From contig NC_060247.1 in NCBI RefSeq assembly GCF_921293095.1, positions 49,387,111-49,451,110 on the forward strand: a stretch of DNA of 64,000 nucleotides, read 5' to 3'. The notes beneath the pieces are model-generated. The model did not search any database and was not told where the DNA came from. It saw only the letters and a list, made by a program, of their open reading frames with translations. Source of the DNA: Ischnura elegans (Eukaryota; Arthropoda; Insecta; Odonata; Coenagrionidae). This document shows, piece after piece, positions 12,701 to 26,299 of this stretch (the first letter of the stretch is position 1; every line of letters starts with the position of its first letter). A program made the translations under genes and the position numbers.

Positions 12701-15700
12701 CCATCGAAATGACAAGAGAAAACACTTGTAAGTTGGAATAATTTTTCATCTATTACTGATAAATGGTAACTCCTCACCCATATACCCAGAGCGACGATGC
12801 GGAAGAAAGTAAAAGAAGAAGGACGACAAGAAATAATCACACAAATAATTTCAAAATACCCCGCTTGAAAACTCTGCCGAATGTTTTCAACGTTTTCCAT
12901 AGGAAGTAATTTTATACAAAAATAGTTGTCGTTTCTATAAAACGGAGATCTCATCTAAGGATTTGTTGGAAAATTAGGTTTCTATTACATAAAAATGGCA
13001 TACGGAGTTGCTTTTCGAAGGATTTGAACTGGACACTCATAAGAACCTTCGATTGGAGTTCTATAGAATTTCCTTTGTGCAATTCTGTAAAAATAATGTC
13101 AAGCAAACTCTAGAGATTTTAAAAACAGGGGAGAAACGAAAAATATTCAGAAAACTATTTATCAACTTACGAAAACAAAATGAAGGTCGAAGACTGCATG
13201 GTGAGCCGAAAACTGACACAAACAGCGAAATGACGGAAAAAGTAAATCAATGGTAGAGAAAAAACGAACTATGCTAGCACAGGGTAAAACCACTTTTCGA
13301 CTGTTCGTTCGACACAACGCAATTAACCAAATCGCGGAAAGCAGATGTTAGAACTTGGGAGAGGGAAAAATGGAGGGGAGAAGGCTAATTGCACCAGAGA
13401 AGGAGCGAAGGGTGGAGTGAGGAGAAGTAGAATGGAAGGTATAGGGATGGGAAGACCCTTAGAGACTGACTGATGCTAAGATCTGGATTCTGGTAAAATT
13501 TTTAGTAAATTACATCAGCAGCCACGGCTGCCCAAACAGGTGAGCTGTATGCCGGGAAAAGGGAAACAAAACATTTTTGAGGTAGTAAGAAAAAAGTTGG
13601 AGGTATAGGGCTACTTTCGAAATGCGTATTACACATCGGCGGGTCAAGGAGGAGGCCATGAGCATTGGGGTTGGACACCCCAGTCAACAGGTGTCCCAAA
13701 TCTAAAAATTGGTTCGCTACAGGGATATCACACCTTATTTCAGATTTTTCATACCTTCATTATGATTAGTTTTAATATAGCTCAAAATAGTCGTCATGAA
13801 TTCTTCCTCCCTGGGACTGAGGAGATTTTTCCCCCTTCCTTTTGCGAAATATGACCCTTTCACGAACAATAACGTCTCCTGTGAATACTACATTCCAACT
13901 TTACAATATTTTTCAAGATTCTCTTCCGAGAAAACACATCTGCTTCCGAAGAAATGATCTGGATCGGTAGCTGTCGATAAATATTTGTAATGATGCAAAA
14001 CTTTGAGGGCTACTGCAATGATGAGAGTTGGTAAAATGCATTTCCCTTGCTCGATACGTGATGAATTATTCAAACGTGGGGTTATAGGAACTTTCAAAAG
14101 ATTTTTTTCCATCCAATAGAAAGTAATGCCAAACCAGGCGTCACCGGGGATCCAGTTTTCGCCAATGCGTCTCGATTTGCAGTTACGACTCCGTGAATTT
14201 GACGACGTGAGACTAGGCATGGAGACTGCGATAAACAAACTAATTGAGATAGGTATTCTGTGAAACACGTGCACACATAATATATACTACTTAAGTAACA
14301 TCAAAGCAACAATTTTTGTTTATGGTATTGGGTATATTTATTTACATGATGTGTTGCAAAACTCTGCAGCTGTACTGCGCACAACAAAATTCCGGAGTGG
14401 CAGGATTACCGTCGTGAAAACTGAAAGCTCTAAGCTCTAAAAACTTTCTGTATTTTAGGAGAAGAAATTTAGCAACAGACAAATTTAACAGTATAAACAA
14501 TTATGATGTATGGCTGTATTACGCAAAATGTGTACACTTAAGACAATTTATCACACTGATGCATAATTAGTAACAAAATAAATTTGAATTTATTTTAATT
14601 TTCTGCATAATTAACTTCATTTTTAAGTGAATTTTAATTCACACGAGATTGGTGTCCTCATCACACCATAGACTAATCAACTCGCAAAATAAATGCCAAA
14701 ATAACTGTACACAAACTCAACGAATAATCACGAATATTCGAAGGTCCACGTTTATTCCACCAGCCGCGGAGAGATAAAATATTATTATTCTATTCGCTTC
14801 TGGAGATTATTCATACAATTAGAAATAGATTTCACGCCATATTCATTCGTTATAAATGTATTATCTATCCATATTTACTACTGACAGAAAACAAGGGATG
14901 GTATGACACTGCTCATATACTAATTCCTAAACACCTGCTAAAGAGCAGGCAAAAACTGCCATTAGACGAAGACATACGAAGTGAGCCTTATCATACCGAG
15001 GGGTAAACATCGCATATGAGGGCATACAAAACTCACATCCGCTATGAAGATTAGTTGAGTTTAATGCCTAGAAAACATTAAGAGGTACTTAATTTTACCT
15101 TATCCTCTTTCCAAACTAACCCATCATCAGCAATAATAATATCATGAGCAATGGATTAAAAGTCATCACGAATTATCATTGTTAAAAATATTGAACGAGA
15201 GAGACACTCAATTGTGACATAATTGAAATGAAATCGAATGAATTGAAATGGGACAAAATTGCCCCGTATGATGTTCTAGCGTCAAGTTAGATTAAATAGA
15301 ATACGAGTGAAAAACTAAAATGAGAGCAAACAAATAGTTAAATAGCACATCATTGTATTACACTTCTTACTGCAGAGAAATAGCTTCTCTTCCATCACAA
15401 GCAAGCTTTATAACCCAGAAAATTTCATAGACGAGGTGATCATTTCATCAACTTGGGGAACACAAAACATAAAATATGAATATAAAATATTGACAAAGTA
15501 AACACGTAGCCTAGCTAACCCTAAAAGTTATTGAGTCGCAAAATAAAATTAAGTTCATCGGAAATTGAAACTTGATTTAATGTCTGCAAAAAGCGTTGTG
15601 CTTCGTACACTACAGTAACAATGCATATGAACGCGTCAGACGAATGAACTAAAAAGGGGATAATCACCACTATAGAAAAGCAAGCAGCAGCATAAAATGA

Positions 15701-18680
15701 ATAGCCATGAGTTTTGCTTCACTTCTCGTAAGATTCTCAGACCAAGTGAGGGAGTTGGGACGACATGAAACTCGCATCAGAAATCTTGAGACGAGACGTA
15801 AAGAATGCGAAGAACACACGCATCAAGCGACTGCATTGTTTTAAAACGAATTAGCATCCGAGCGATGACAATCGCATTGCACGCAGAGCCCAGCGTCTAG
15901 TCAGTTGTGGACGCAATGAAACAATTTCCCACGTCTCCCAAGCTACAGAATACTGGGGTGGTATAATTATTTCAATATTTCCGGTGAATTTGAATACAAT
16001 ATAAGTTTGAATTTTATTTTGCAATACTGCTTTTACATCATCCTTGGTATCACACAGGAATATTCTATCAGTCATAGATAAGGATTGATCAATGTAGACC
16101 ACAAATCCTAGGGTAGTTTTTCGAGGTTGTACAGGAAATTCAGGGCATGACAAGTTAAATTCAAAATACAACAAAAAATGAAAAACATTCAAATATTTTT
16201 CAAGAAGAATCAAAATATTTTTCCGTGACCTCTCGCTATTTGATCCTCAGTTTTTTTTGGAGAATTGAGCTCCGATTAGCCACGAGAAAATGATGGAAAT
16301 GCATGAAAATGGCGTCATCAAGCATTTCAGAAACGTTGAAGAGAATGCAGGAAGTGTAGCACGCGATACCACCGTATCATACAATTTTCAAAGACTTCAA
16401 TATACTGACCAAGGAACATGAATTCCAAAGCGCGTAGGGTTATGATGACAAAACCCTAAAACTCTATGCATAACGTTGAGTGAGGTCTACAAAGAATTAC
16501 GAATTTTTTCTAGTGAAATTACAATGTCATGCGCTTTAAACTGGCAATAGCTAAAAGAAAGAATATTTAACAACCTTTCCACGGGTTTATTCATCAATTA
16601 TGAGTAAATACAACTTTTAATCCACAAAAGACGTAGGGATATATTTAATCACGAAAAATATAAGAGATTTTATCACCAAAAACTTAAAAAGATTAATGTT
16701 TAAAAACCTGTGGGATTTACAATTTTTCACAGTTCTATAGACCTACAGAGCTGTATAATGGCACTCGTATTGTTACTGTGTAAAATTCTCCAGCATATCA
16801 CACAGAAATTACAGTGATGTAACAGACATCACGCAGATATTTGATGATCCCAGACAGAAATTTGCGTCGTACAAATATTATGTGACAACTAGAACCGCGC
16901 ATTGTCCACATCCGTATATCTCTGTATAAGGATCACGAAAGATTTTTCTATAAGAAAAGTGTATAAAAATTAAAACTCCCAGAACCACAATTTCTTAGCG
17001 CTATATTATGCCCAATCCACCACGCAGTGATTCTTTTCTTTCTGAAAATAGTTGATAAATTAGGAAGACCAAAACAGTCAAAACGGATTATTTTTTTTCA
17101 CTCTGATGACAAGAATGATAACACGGGAAAAATCTCACGATGAATTTTTAAAATAATTTCTATTCTAAATCTTCACGCAGTCTTGACATATTCAACGCTG
17201 ATTATGTCGCAATTAAAGTTTACGCGGATAATTCTCACGTAAAAAATAATTTCAGATTGATACCGCGTGATTGACAGTATAATTTCGTATCACTGAAATC
17301 ACTCGTTTAGCTTTTTACAAAAATTCCAATAGCCTCAAACAATATTTTAATGAAGCAAAATTTAAAACCAGTACTTTAATAACACCTGATAACATTGGAT
17401 ATCAAGATGAGACTACAGTGGTTTAAAAAAACGAAAAAAAATTCTATTTTGATTTCCCAGGGATTCGAATAATTGTCTCAACGAAAGATTACAAACGAAA
17501 ACGTACTCCATTTTAATCGTGACACTATCGTTCCTCGTGAGAATGAACATACTTCCGTTGACAAAGCCAGGAAACAGGAAGTTCGCGTCGCCAGCTATCC
17601 TCTCGCATGGTGTATACCTAACTAATGAACTCCACTGTGACGAGTCCAAATCAATGAAAATTAACGCAGGAAGAATACTCAAGCGAAAAGAAAATACCTG
17701 AGGACGAAAAATTAGTTGAGTAAATCCTTCGGTTTATTCAAGCTTAACAAGATCAAACTGGCACATTCATTCAGTAAAAGATAAACAACTGGAAATTATT
17801 GTAATCCTATCCTGTTTATTGGTTCAAAAAGCATTGAAAACACTAAGATTGGTTTAAATAAACAGTGTCTTTCTGTAAAGCATTACCGCAGATACATATT
17901 GACACAATGATAACGATACAGGGGTTGAAAGCGTAGTCATAGCTTTCTTAAGTATTTCATGAAGGTAAACAGAGTGGAAAATTTTATAGTATTATTTTAT
18001 ACAACACTTAATGTCCCTAACATCCCAAGCATTTACAATTTACGTAATTACCAAAGATTTTCGCGCACCACAACTTAGAGGAACTCCCTAATATGTGACT
18101 ATACTATATAGTGGTACTGGCCTTATTATGCATAGCATCATGGCAGATAACAATTTTATTTCACCAAAAAGCACTACTTGTAGACATAAAAATAATGACG
18201 ATAAGTCTATTCTAAATTTCTCCAGGTCTAAAAGACTGAAGCATAAGAACGATGAGATATTACAAGACTCGACACCTAATTAAATAATTAACTTAACATT
18301 CGTTTAATTAAATCGATAAACATTATTATTCCTTGAAGAGGAGAACATAAAATAGATCCGAAGAGAATGCAGCGGTTAGGCTCTTAGGATAGAGGTTTAC
18401 TTATTTCATATTCACTCTTTTACTTTTCGTTTGATAAGCAATAAAAGGATTCCGAGGGGGAGAGTTACCTGAATAGTTTCAAAGCCGGTAGTACAAATTA
18501 AGGGCAAACGAAAGGAAAAGGGAGATAAGAGAAAATAAACAAAAAAAGGAACAGACAAAAACTGAAATAGGATTTGGTGGTGTAGAAATTCAACATGGCT
18601 TTTTAAAGCATTGAAAGCTGCGCAGAGGAAAAGAATTTCCTTACCTATTTTTTTATGCTTGGGCTAATAGTTATCTTAGT
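9702..18680. other. Long featureless AT-rich stretch
   Basis: About 9 kb with only short chance ORFs, none with domain similarity. A purine-rich run lies at about 13355-13460. No repeat heads, LINE tails or splice-bounded exons could be supported. It probably belongs to a downstream ATP7 intron, if that gene continues to the left (inference). Confidence 0.4.
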
Positions 18681-18683
18681 TAC

Positions 18684-18772
18684 TTCGGGGACCTTCACCT
18701 GAAGACGGCAGGTGGAAGGGGAAAATGTTGTCAACCTACGACAAACAATACGGCGGAGACCCTAAAGATGGA
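18684..18772 (+). mobile_element. Penelope-like element 3' UTR fragment
   Basis: GACCTTCACCTGAAGACGG, GGCAGGTGGAAGG and ATGTTGTCAACCTACGACAA followed by CGGCGGAGACCCT align with the 3' UTR of the Penelope relic at 44.7 kb (GTTGTCAACCATAAACGACA...CGGCTAGAGAACCC). No coding part remains. The link rests on this short similarity. Confidence 0.45.
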
Positions 18773-19016
18773 TAGATCAATGAATCAAGAACGCCACGGA
18801 AGACTAACAATAAGAGACAACATGATATCTATCAGTCAGCTTTCCTCTCCGAGTATTTCATGTTGCCTAAGCTCCGAGGATGTTTCCAGCCCTTCCAATA
18901 TTTTTCTCCATTCACCTCATTTCGCATGAGGTGCTTCTCTAAGCTCCACAAATGAAAGTTAAAAAATAACAACACTCAAAATTTTGATTCCTAAATTGAT
19001 CCAACAGGTACTTCAA

Positions 19017-21594
19017 ATTTACTTAAACACGCGGGGGAGCCTTACGCGGTCGGAGGATGATGAACCGTGCCTGCGTCCGACAAAAAGATTACTTGCATTG
19101 CGGACACGTGTTTTGACGCTATCATGAATATGGCATGTGATGTGCGTCCTCATGAGCTCAAGAGCGATCCAGCAGAACACACTCCTCCCGCTTTTCGCTA
19201 TCTGAGGAGGAGGGGGTGACAGCGACATATACGAACGATGGCACAGCAAGAGCCCTCTGTACGTGACTCACGACACTACTCCCTCTCTTTGTAACGCATT
19301 ATTTGGCTACCAGAGGACTCTCGAGCACAGAACTTTCTCGGTGCGAATTCAAATTTTGCGCCCAAATTTTGGATTGCCATAAGAAAGCATGAATTGGGAC
19401 ATCCAAACGCAGGTGTTGACATCTGCTGGGCACGAAACCAATTAAAAACAAGAGAAATTTGAAATGATTTGAACAAATGTTGAACGAGACCCGTCACATT
19501 CCACATTGTTTACCATAAATATTGTATACATTTAGCGGTAGTTTTTGTCGATTTGAAAACTTGACACTAACTTGTATGAGGATTATCTAGCTCCAGATTT
19601 GAATGCTCGCTCTTCTTAGGTTTCGCTGAGATTTTAAGGCCTGCTTGTTTAGATTTTATATCGATGTTTAGAAAGCAATATACTATCTTTGTTAATGTTT
19701 TCGAGCAAGTGATTTTGAGTTTTGGATGTCGGAGAAGAACATTTTCTCATACTTGGAGCAGTGGCGTAGAGTTTGGAGGTCTAAAACCAGGGGGGGGGGG
19801 GGGGCTGGGAGAAATTTTTTGAAAAATAGGGTACTAAGTAGAGAGTTAAAAACTTAATTTTGACACTTTTCATGATGGGAAAAACTTAATTTTTCAAAAA
19901 AAATATTTGCAAATTCAGATTTTTCAATATAATGTTTTCTTTTATGATGAATCAAAGTAATTGTATTTTTATATTTCGGGGGGGGTGGGGGGGGCTTCCG
20001 GACCCCCCCGGAGTACCCTTGGCAACCTTTTTGTTTCAGTAGTAGCAAAGTAGCTGTTTTTTTAATTCGTAGCTTAAGTTCAATTAAAGTTTTTCATGTT
20101 TCTCTATTACGTAGGAGCTCATTTTGTTTCGTAAGTACAAAATACTTCACCTCGTTGAGAGCCATTTTGCACTTCTGCACACTGATTTCTTCCTAAAGAA
20201 GGTCTCCCCGCTTTGAAAGGATGCACTCGTTGATGCCTAAATCTGGCGGCCAAAATGGGTGCCGAAATTCTCTCCCTCATGCTGTCAACGAATTGGGACA
20301 CCCTTCCAAGATGGCGTCCTGTCCAAATCCTGAGATTTGGGTGCCCATATGATCTTCAAAGTCGCGATTCGGCCAATTGGGACACGGCTTGAATACTTCC
20401 TCCAGACCTTTCAGCCCTTTCCTCCTTTCCATCTGTATTCGCTTTATTTTTAATGAAAGCGAAAACTTTGTACCTCCAACAAGGCAAAAACAAATGCTTC
20501 CCCAAACTTTATAACTTTTGGGGCATTTTATTCAAATTTATGAATGAGGTGCGGGGTCACTATCTTGGATATTTAAAAAAAGTCAGTCCCCACTCTTCTC
20601 CTTCCCGAGGAAGACCGATAAACTGTAGAACATTTGAATGTACCCATGTCACGTGTGAATGTTTATTTTATTTGTGGCCTCTAATGGCATTTTGATGAAT
20701 TTAAGGCCATAAAAAAGGCCATTCCGGCGAACACGGGGAAAACAGTGAATTTTGAAATGACTATATAATCTGGGCAATGGGGAGAAGAAAATGTTGAAAA
20801 CGCCTGTATTTAAGGGAGACTTCTTCATTACATTCCCTAATTTGCAAGAAAAATCGTTAAGTTGGACGGGAAGCGTAATATATGATTTGTTTAAAATCAC
20901 AAATTTGAGTAAACTTTGACAATTTTTTGGTCATTGAATGTGATACACGAACAAAAATCAACTGTATATGTATTATTTAGACATGTAAGTGACACTGCAT
21001 TTCAAATTACCTCCAATATTGTAAGTTTCCTATTGATACAACTTAGAAGAGTAAACGTGAAATTTTTACATAATAAAAGATACAATATCTCAATATTTTT
21101 CTCAAAAGAGACATTATTCAGATTTTGGCAACATTTCCAAACTCCCCCATGAAATTTACCAAAATCGGATGACAAATAAGAGCAAAAAGTCAACATTAGG
21201 GCTCGTAAGCTAAGTGGGAAATGTTTTTATAGTATGTATCCTATGATTTTTTCAAGTTTGTATGCAACTCGCGTTAGCCAAAATAACTAAATAGTTACAC
21301 GCATTCCGTTCCGAATAAATAAGTAATACAAGTTTTCCGTTAGTAAGCAGTCAGTTACATTTACGTTTATTTAGGACAATATATGATATAATTTGTACGA
21401 TAAAAACGTAGCACTAACATACTCCACCACTAACGTGCGATGCTGCCAAACCTCTTTTTATCTTACAGCGAAAGAAAATATAAAAAGCGTCCACTACATG
21501 TATTTTCCATTTTTCAAATATCAAGTTTCAGGAAACTTGGGCATTTCCATACATTTTGATACACGATTAAATTGCATGTGGTGTGACATGGTAT
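19017..21594. other. Mostly featureless; GC-richer patches at 19.0-19.5 and 20.1-20.4 kb
   Basis: Apart from the MITE-like repeat at 19.76 kb, two patches share the phrase AATTGGGACA (19393-19402, 20289-20298 and, with a one-base offset, 20378-20387), hinting at related repeat copies. No coding domain was seen. Confidence 0.3.
19758..20022. mobile_element. MITE-like repeat with G-run ends
   Basis: It starts CAGTGGCGTAGAGTTTGGAG, continues with a 14-G run (about 19791-19804) and AT-rich core, and ends with GGGGGGGTGGGGGGGGCTTC and GGACCCCCCCGGAGTACCC. The left end resembles the hAT-like MITEs, but I cannot define the right end or a target duplication. Confidence 0.42.
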
Positions 21595-21865
21595 AGGGAG
21601 GAGGCGACAGCTGAGGTTATTCGCGCCATGTAAGAAAGTGTAGTGAAGGAGAGGACCCGGCATCGCCATTGGCCTGCTCTTAACAAGAGGCGCCAAGGCT
21701 TAACATCCTCTCCGATGGACACTGTGCTGTGTATCACGTGCTCTCCACATAGCACTCAAGCAATGATGTGGCATTCTCTGAAAAATCTCCCCTCCGGGAT
21801 TTGAACCAGGACCCACAGGGTGATAAGCCAACGCTGAAGTCACCACACCAGCCCGATCCCGAAAC
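21595..21865 (-). repeat. tRNA-derived SINE, family 2
   Basis: On minus, GGGCTGGTGTGGTGACTTC resembles an A box, and CCTGGTTCAAATCCCGGAGG is a B box. The body follows with GAGCACGTGATACACAGCAC. The head resembles the 57.65-kb copy. Two overlapping ORFs here are by-products. Confidence 0.68.
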
Positions 21866-21929
21866 TTCACATGGTTTTTTCACTTCACAGTAATCTAATG
21901 TACATAAAATTGTACATTAGAATTAAATT

Positions 21930-22155
21930 AAAAATGGCTTTAACGTTTCTAGCAACTCCAGGCTCAAATCTTTCGAGGAGACACGAGTAACGCCCGCTGA
22001 ATCGCAGCCCTCGATATTTTCACAGCAAGAATGAAATTATTTATTAGAAATAACTGAACAATAGATTTAACGCGTCTATAGCAACTCCAAACATGCATCT
22101 TTCAAGGAGACACGAGTTACGACCACTGAATCACAGCCCTCGATATTTTAACAGA
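21930..22155. repeat. Direct duplication, two copies about 127 bp apart
   Basis: Blocks TTTAACG...CTAGCAACTCCA, TCTTTCGAGGAGACACGAGT and CGCAGCCCTCGATATTTT at about 21937-22020 recur at about 22066-22150, as TATAGCAACTCCA, TCTTTCAAGGAGACACGAGT and CACAGCCCTCGATATTTT. Similarity is roughly 80-85% by eye. The function is unknown. Confidence 0.75.
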
Positions 22156-22369
22156 GTGACAGCTACGTGGCAAGCACGCATACTAAATCAGGGAATGATC
22201 AAACGAACATTTACCGAAGCGGGAGGAAAATCGACGAGAATGAAAAGAAAAACTCTTCCCTCTACGTAAAAATCCTTGAGGAAAGAACGGCTTGAGAGGT
22301 ATTCTCTCGCTGTTCAGCTGTTGAGGGCTGAGGGAGAAAGGCTAAGTTGTAACGTCTACGGTGCCGGAT

Positions 22370-22516
22370 ATGGTAAGGAGAAGAGAAAGGCAGCGACTTG
22401 AACTGCGAAGGAATTGAAAGGAAGAGTGCGAGACGACTGGGCGGGTCGAGGAGTGGGGAGAGTGAGAGGGGTGAGGGATGAGGGGGATGCGGGAGGGAGA
22501 TCGAAAGGGGGATGAC
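22370..22516 (+). repeat. Polypurine tract
   Basis: The plus strand is strongly G/A-biased over about 145 nt, including GGAGTGGGGAGAGTGAGAGG and ATGCGGGAGGGAGATCGAAA. Such strand asymmetry can favour triplex structure. No coding or repeat-family link was seen; the antisense ORFs are Ser/Pro low-complexity by-products. Confidence 0.5.
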
Positions 22517-23268
22517 GGAATACGCGGAAACGTCAACCCATATGATTTCAGCAGGCACAAGCAACTGCTTTAAAGACAGCATTCCATTCTTACGCGAGAT
22601 GTGTTACAGTATAACTTGGTTTTAGAATAACCACAAAATTATGGACGTTATATCCGAGTAACACTATGAAATGGTTATATAACTGATTTATCAATGACAC
22701 AGGAGCAATAAAAAGCTAAGATTTTTCATGAAATACATACTTAAATGAGATTATTGGTGCAAATAAAACTAAATTTATGAGTAATAATTTTGTGCTATTT
22801 AAATTTTATGCAAAAAGTCAACAAAATGAAGTGTTTTTATGCAACGAATAGTATATTATGTTTAAGTAAAGGCATAATACAGTATGTTAATAAAAATTCA
22901 AAACTTACAAGCACTTTTAAATGAAGCCCTACGGCTGAAATAAATCTGTAACTTTCTTTAGGATAGTCTTTTGTTGCAAGGAGCTGATTCTTTTGACGTT
23001 ATATACGAGCTTTTGGAATCTATTGACGATAAATCCGAGGTTTTATCAATGCTCACGCTTTATGTATGGCGAGGCTTAGGAATGAGCGTCGTTATGTCCG
23101 TATTGACGTTACGGCCGAGGCCGTAATAACCAAGCTGCATTGTATAACATACATAGCCTCACCGAGTCAAAAAACAGCTAGACAACTGCATATAAGATGA
23201 GTTCAACTGTGTTTGGTTAGATATGGTGGAACAGCATGCTGAAAAAATTATAAAACTTGTTGTACTTT

Positions 23269-23412
23269 CCACTGGTTTATTAATAATAACAACGTGTTTG
23301 GACGCTTATAGTCATCATGTCAAATAGGAATGACTCACTTGTTATTTCTATTTGACCAGATGACGACGCTAGGCGTCGAAACGCGCTGTTGTTATCATTA
23401 ATAAACCAGTGG
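23269..23412. repeat. 144-nt imperfect long hairpin
   Basis: CCACTGGTTTATTAATAATA at 23269 pairs with TATCATTAATAAACCAGTGG ending 23412. The pairing continues inward with small mismatches (AACAACGTGTTT with AAACGCGCTGTT; TCATCATGTCAAATAGGAA with TTTCTATTTGACCAGATGA), closing on a short loop around GACTCACTTG. It resembles a MITE or the hairpin-like 3' region of some retroelements. It lacks coding capacity, and no target duplication was recognised. Confidence 0.7.
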
Positions 23413-24869
23413 GCAATAAACAATTTTATCATTTTATTTTGCATATACGACAGTCAAATAAAAATGGAGAATTCTCAACAGAATAAAAATTACGATGGAG
23501 ATTAAGAACGGAGTAAAAATATATTTGAAAATTTCTATTCGCTTTGAAATAAGTCCGATTTTCCATGATAGAACACGACCCCATATTAACTAAAATAGAT
23601 TTTTCAATACTAAAGTTTGTATTTGGGTTATTTGGTTATTATTACCCACAAAAATTAAGTACTATCAACATAAGATTTTTCGATGCAAGACACTAAACGC
23701 CAATTTTATGCACATAATATTTTTATTCGTTGTTGGCTTGGTCTTTCCCCAACTTGGGGAAATTTCATCATATTCGTTAGGCAGATAAACATGAATTTCA
23801 AGAAGCATTTGATAAATCAAAGAAGTACATTCACCTTTGGTGAACGACAATTTTATAGGAATGAAGGACATTAAAACTGTGACTTCACACTAGGAATGTT
23901 TCCCTTAGGGCCTAAAATTTACCACTATCCTTTATTTTCAGAAGAATAACCAATTTATATTCATCTACGATCGGCGACGCATCAATATTAATCTATCGCT
24001 TCCGGTTTATTTCATGAGTAGCAGAAAAATATTTGTAAAAAAACGCGTCCACACACGAAGTACCTCGTTTCATACGTATGGAAGGAAAACGGTGATACTA
24101 GGGTGAACACTCAGCCTGACCCGTTGCAATGAGATCAGATGAAGAGATAACTCGGCATGACCAGAGACAGTCGGTGACAGTACCGCAGGAGGGAAATGGA
24201 CTAGTAAAGCCGTGACGTCATAGATCGCTAGTCATCTGTTTATTTTTCCAAACAATTTCCTGTCTCGCCAGCGGATTTCTTAGCATAATAGTAATATATA
24301 ATACTGATACGATATCATCACGCAGGATTGTTTTTTTCTGTACTCATACCAGAAGTTTATCAAACAAATTATAAAACTTCCGCAGGGCTACCATGTTTCC
24401 CGGAGATAACAGTATTTTCGACAAATTTGATAGCTATCAAAAGTTTTAAAATCACTCCAAAAATCAAATCATAGATTTTCGAGTTAACGGTACACATTCT
24501 GTGGCTTCTTAACTTTAATTTACAGCTCAAGTTAAATTACACGATGCGTAATCCGTTAAGCCAATTGCAGCAAGAGCGAATTGTCAAAACACCCTGCCTG
24601 CACCTCGTTCAGATTTTGGGTAAAAATAGGATGAAAGTAAATTTATTTAACATATTTTCTCGTTATTTATAGCTCGAGACATAATCCTCGTAATTGAAGA
24701 CATTACAGAGGCCCGATATTCATAGTTTTTAGCATGATGGATTACAATTTCTTTCCGGGAAAACTACCGCGCAAACTACGCGCCATGTGAATACAGCGAG
24801 CGCTAAGTGTTCCATGTTTTGTTCAAAGGCACTATAATAAAACATGCAGCCTCCATTTTTATTCACCGA

Positions 24870-25252
24870 GTCACGGTCAGCTCGGGCCAATATGGGTAAT
24901 CATTAGACCGTAGAAGTCCCCTTGTCCATGGCAATCGGCAGTCGTGACGTCAGACTTCACCAGACGTTTCATTTCGTTGGACCGCAGAGGTTCGTGGTCG
25001 GGGTAGCGGGGACGAACCGCCGCGCCTGGAGACATCCGTACCAAAGAAGCGACGCCCGGATTTCCCGGCATTCGTCACGAGTTGAATGAACGATCTACCA
25101 TCGTGAACTTCCGCAAGATTTCCCCTCGATCGAGACGAGTATGATACGCAACAGAAACCATAATTAGGTGGCAACTTTTCCGAGCTTTGAGTGGTAAAAC
25201 ATGTGCCACTCAGTGAGAAATTAATATGAAAAACGGAAGAAAGACATCGCAC
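24870..25252 (-). other. GC-rich block with overlapping minus-strand ORFs, unidentified
   Basis: A CpG-rich segment stands out from its AT-rich flanks. On minus it gives a 100-codon frame starting MRCLSSVFHINFSLSG and an overlapping 64-codon frame starting MPGNPGVASLVRMSPGAAVR. Neither matches a family I know, and no convincing splice sites frame them. It may be an exon, a CpG island or a transposon piece. Confidence 0.28.
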
Positions 25253-26299
25253 TCAGATTGGCCGTTGGTATCCCAATGTTTCTTGTAAGCTGCATAATAT
25301 TATAACGACCTTAAAAAAATTGGCGCGCATTTTCAGCTCCATGCAAGATATATCTTAACTAAAAATAACTATGTGATAAAAAAATAACAGGCCAAATAGG
25401 CAGCTGTTATGATTGCACATTTTTTTACTGACAAATATTCAACTTTTATTTTTCACAGAAGTAAATCTGAGTTAAAATAGGATAAGATATCAGTGTCCAG
25501 CATAAAAAAATCTTTTCAAAGCATCTGGAAGAAATTAAAGTTTAATCTATCTCATTCCTCATCCAACGTGGAGATATTGAAGTAGGCTTGCAATTCACTA
25601 AAACTGTAAAGGTGTAAAACGGTAAATACGTTTGCAAAGATCCGAAAATAAAATTTGCACCAGCATTATTGAGACTGAGATGACTGAGAAGTATAGCATA
25701 AGTTAAAACTGGACTTCATTTTTCAGTTTCTGTTCATAATTTTTTTCAATAGCAGAAACACTGGTAAAACAATCACGGCACTGCTTAAGCAGATGAGTGG
25801 ACAAAACAAATGCTTAGTAGCAATATAAGGCAACTGCAGGAAATATTATTTCAAGATCAGAAGTCGAAAAGAAAAAATCCAAGGGAGAAAGACAGGCTGA
25901 TTAATTAATTTTGTTTCCATTAATTGCCCTTGGGAACTCGCCGCGGTGAAAAAAGTGTTTGAGCTTGCTAAAATTCTACTAAGGCTAAATAACATTTAGG
26001 ATATATTTCAAATCCTATGTATTACTAACAATATTAATGGAAAAACAAATGTTAATTATACATTCCTATACGACTCCATGGATAAGACCTAATAGTAACA
26101 TTAAACACTCCCACGTAGTTACAAAGTTTGGAACGCGATAGCTGAACGTCTGAGAAAGTTTTCATCATTCGATGAATTTAATTTAACTGTTGCACAAAAC
26201 CGGTACAGAAATTATGTAAAAGATTTCACCAAGACTTTCAGCTCGACCAAAACCATCCCTTCTCTCAAGATAATAAACAGTCACGGGTAATTACTGCAA

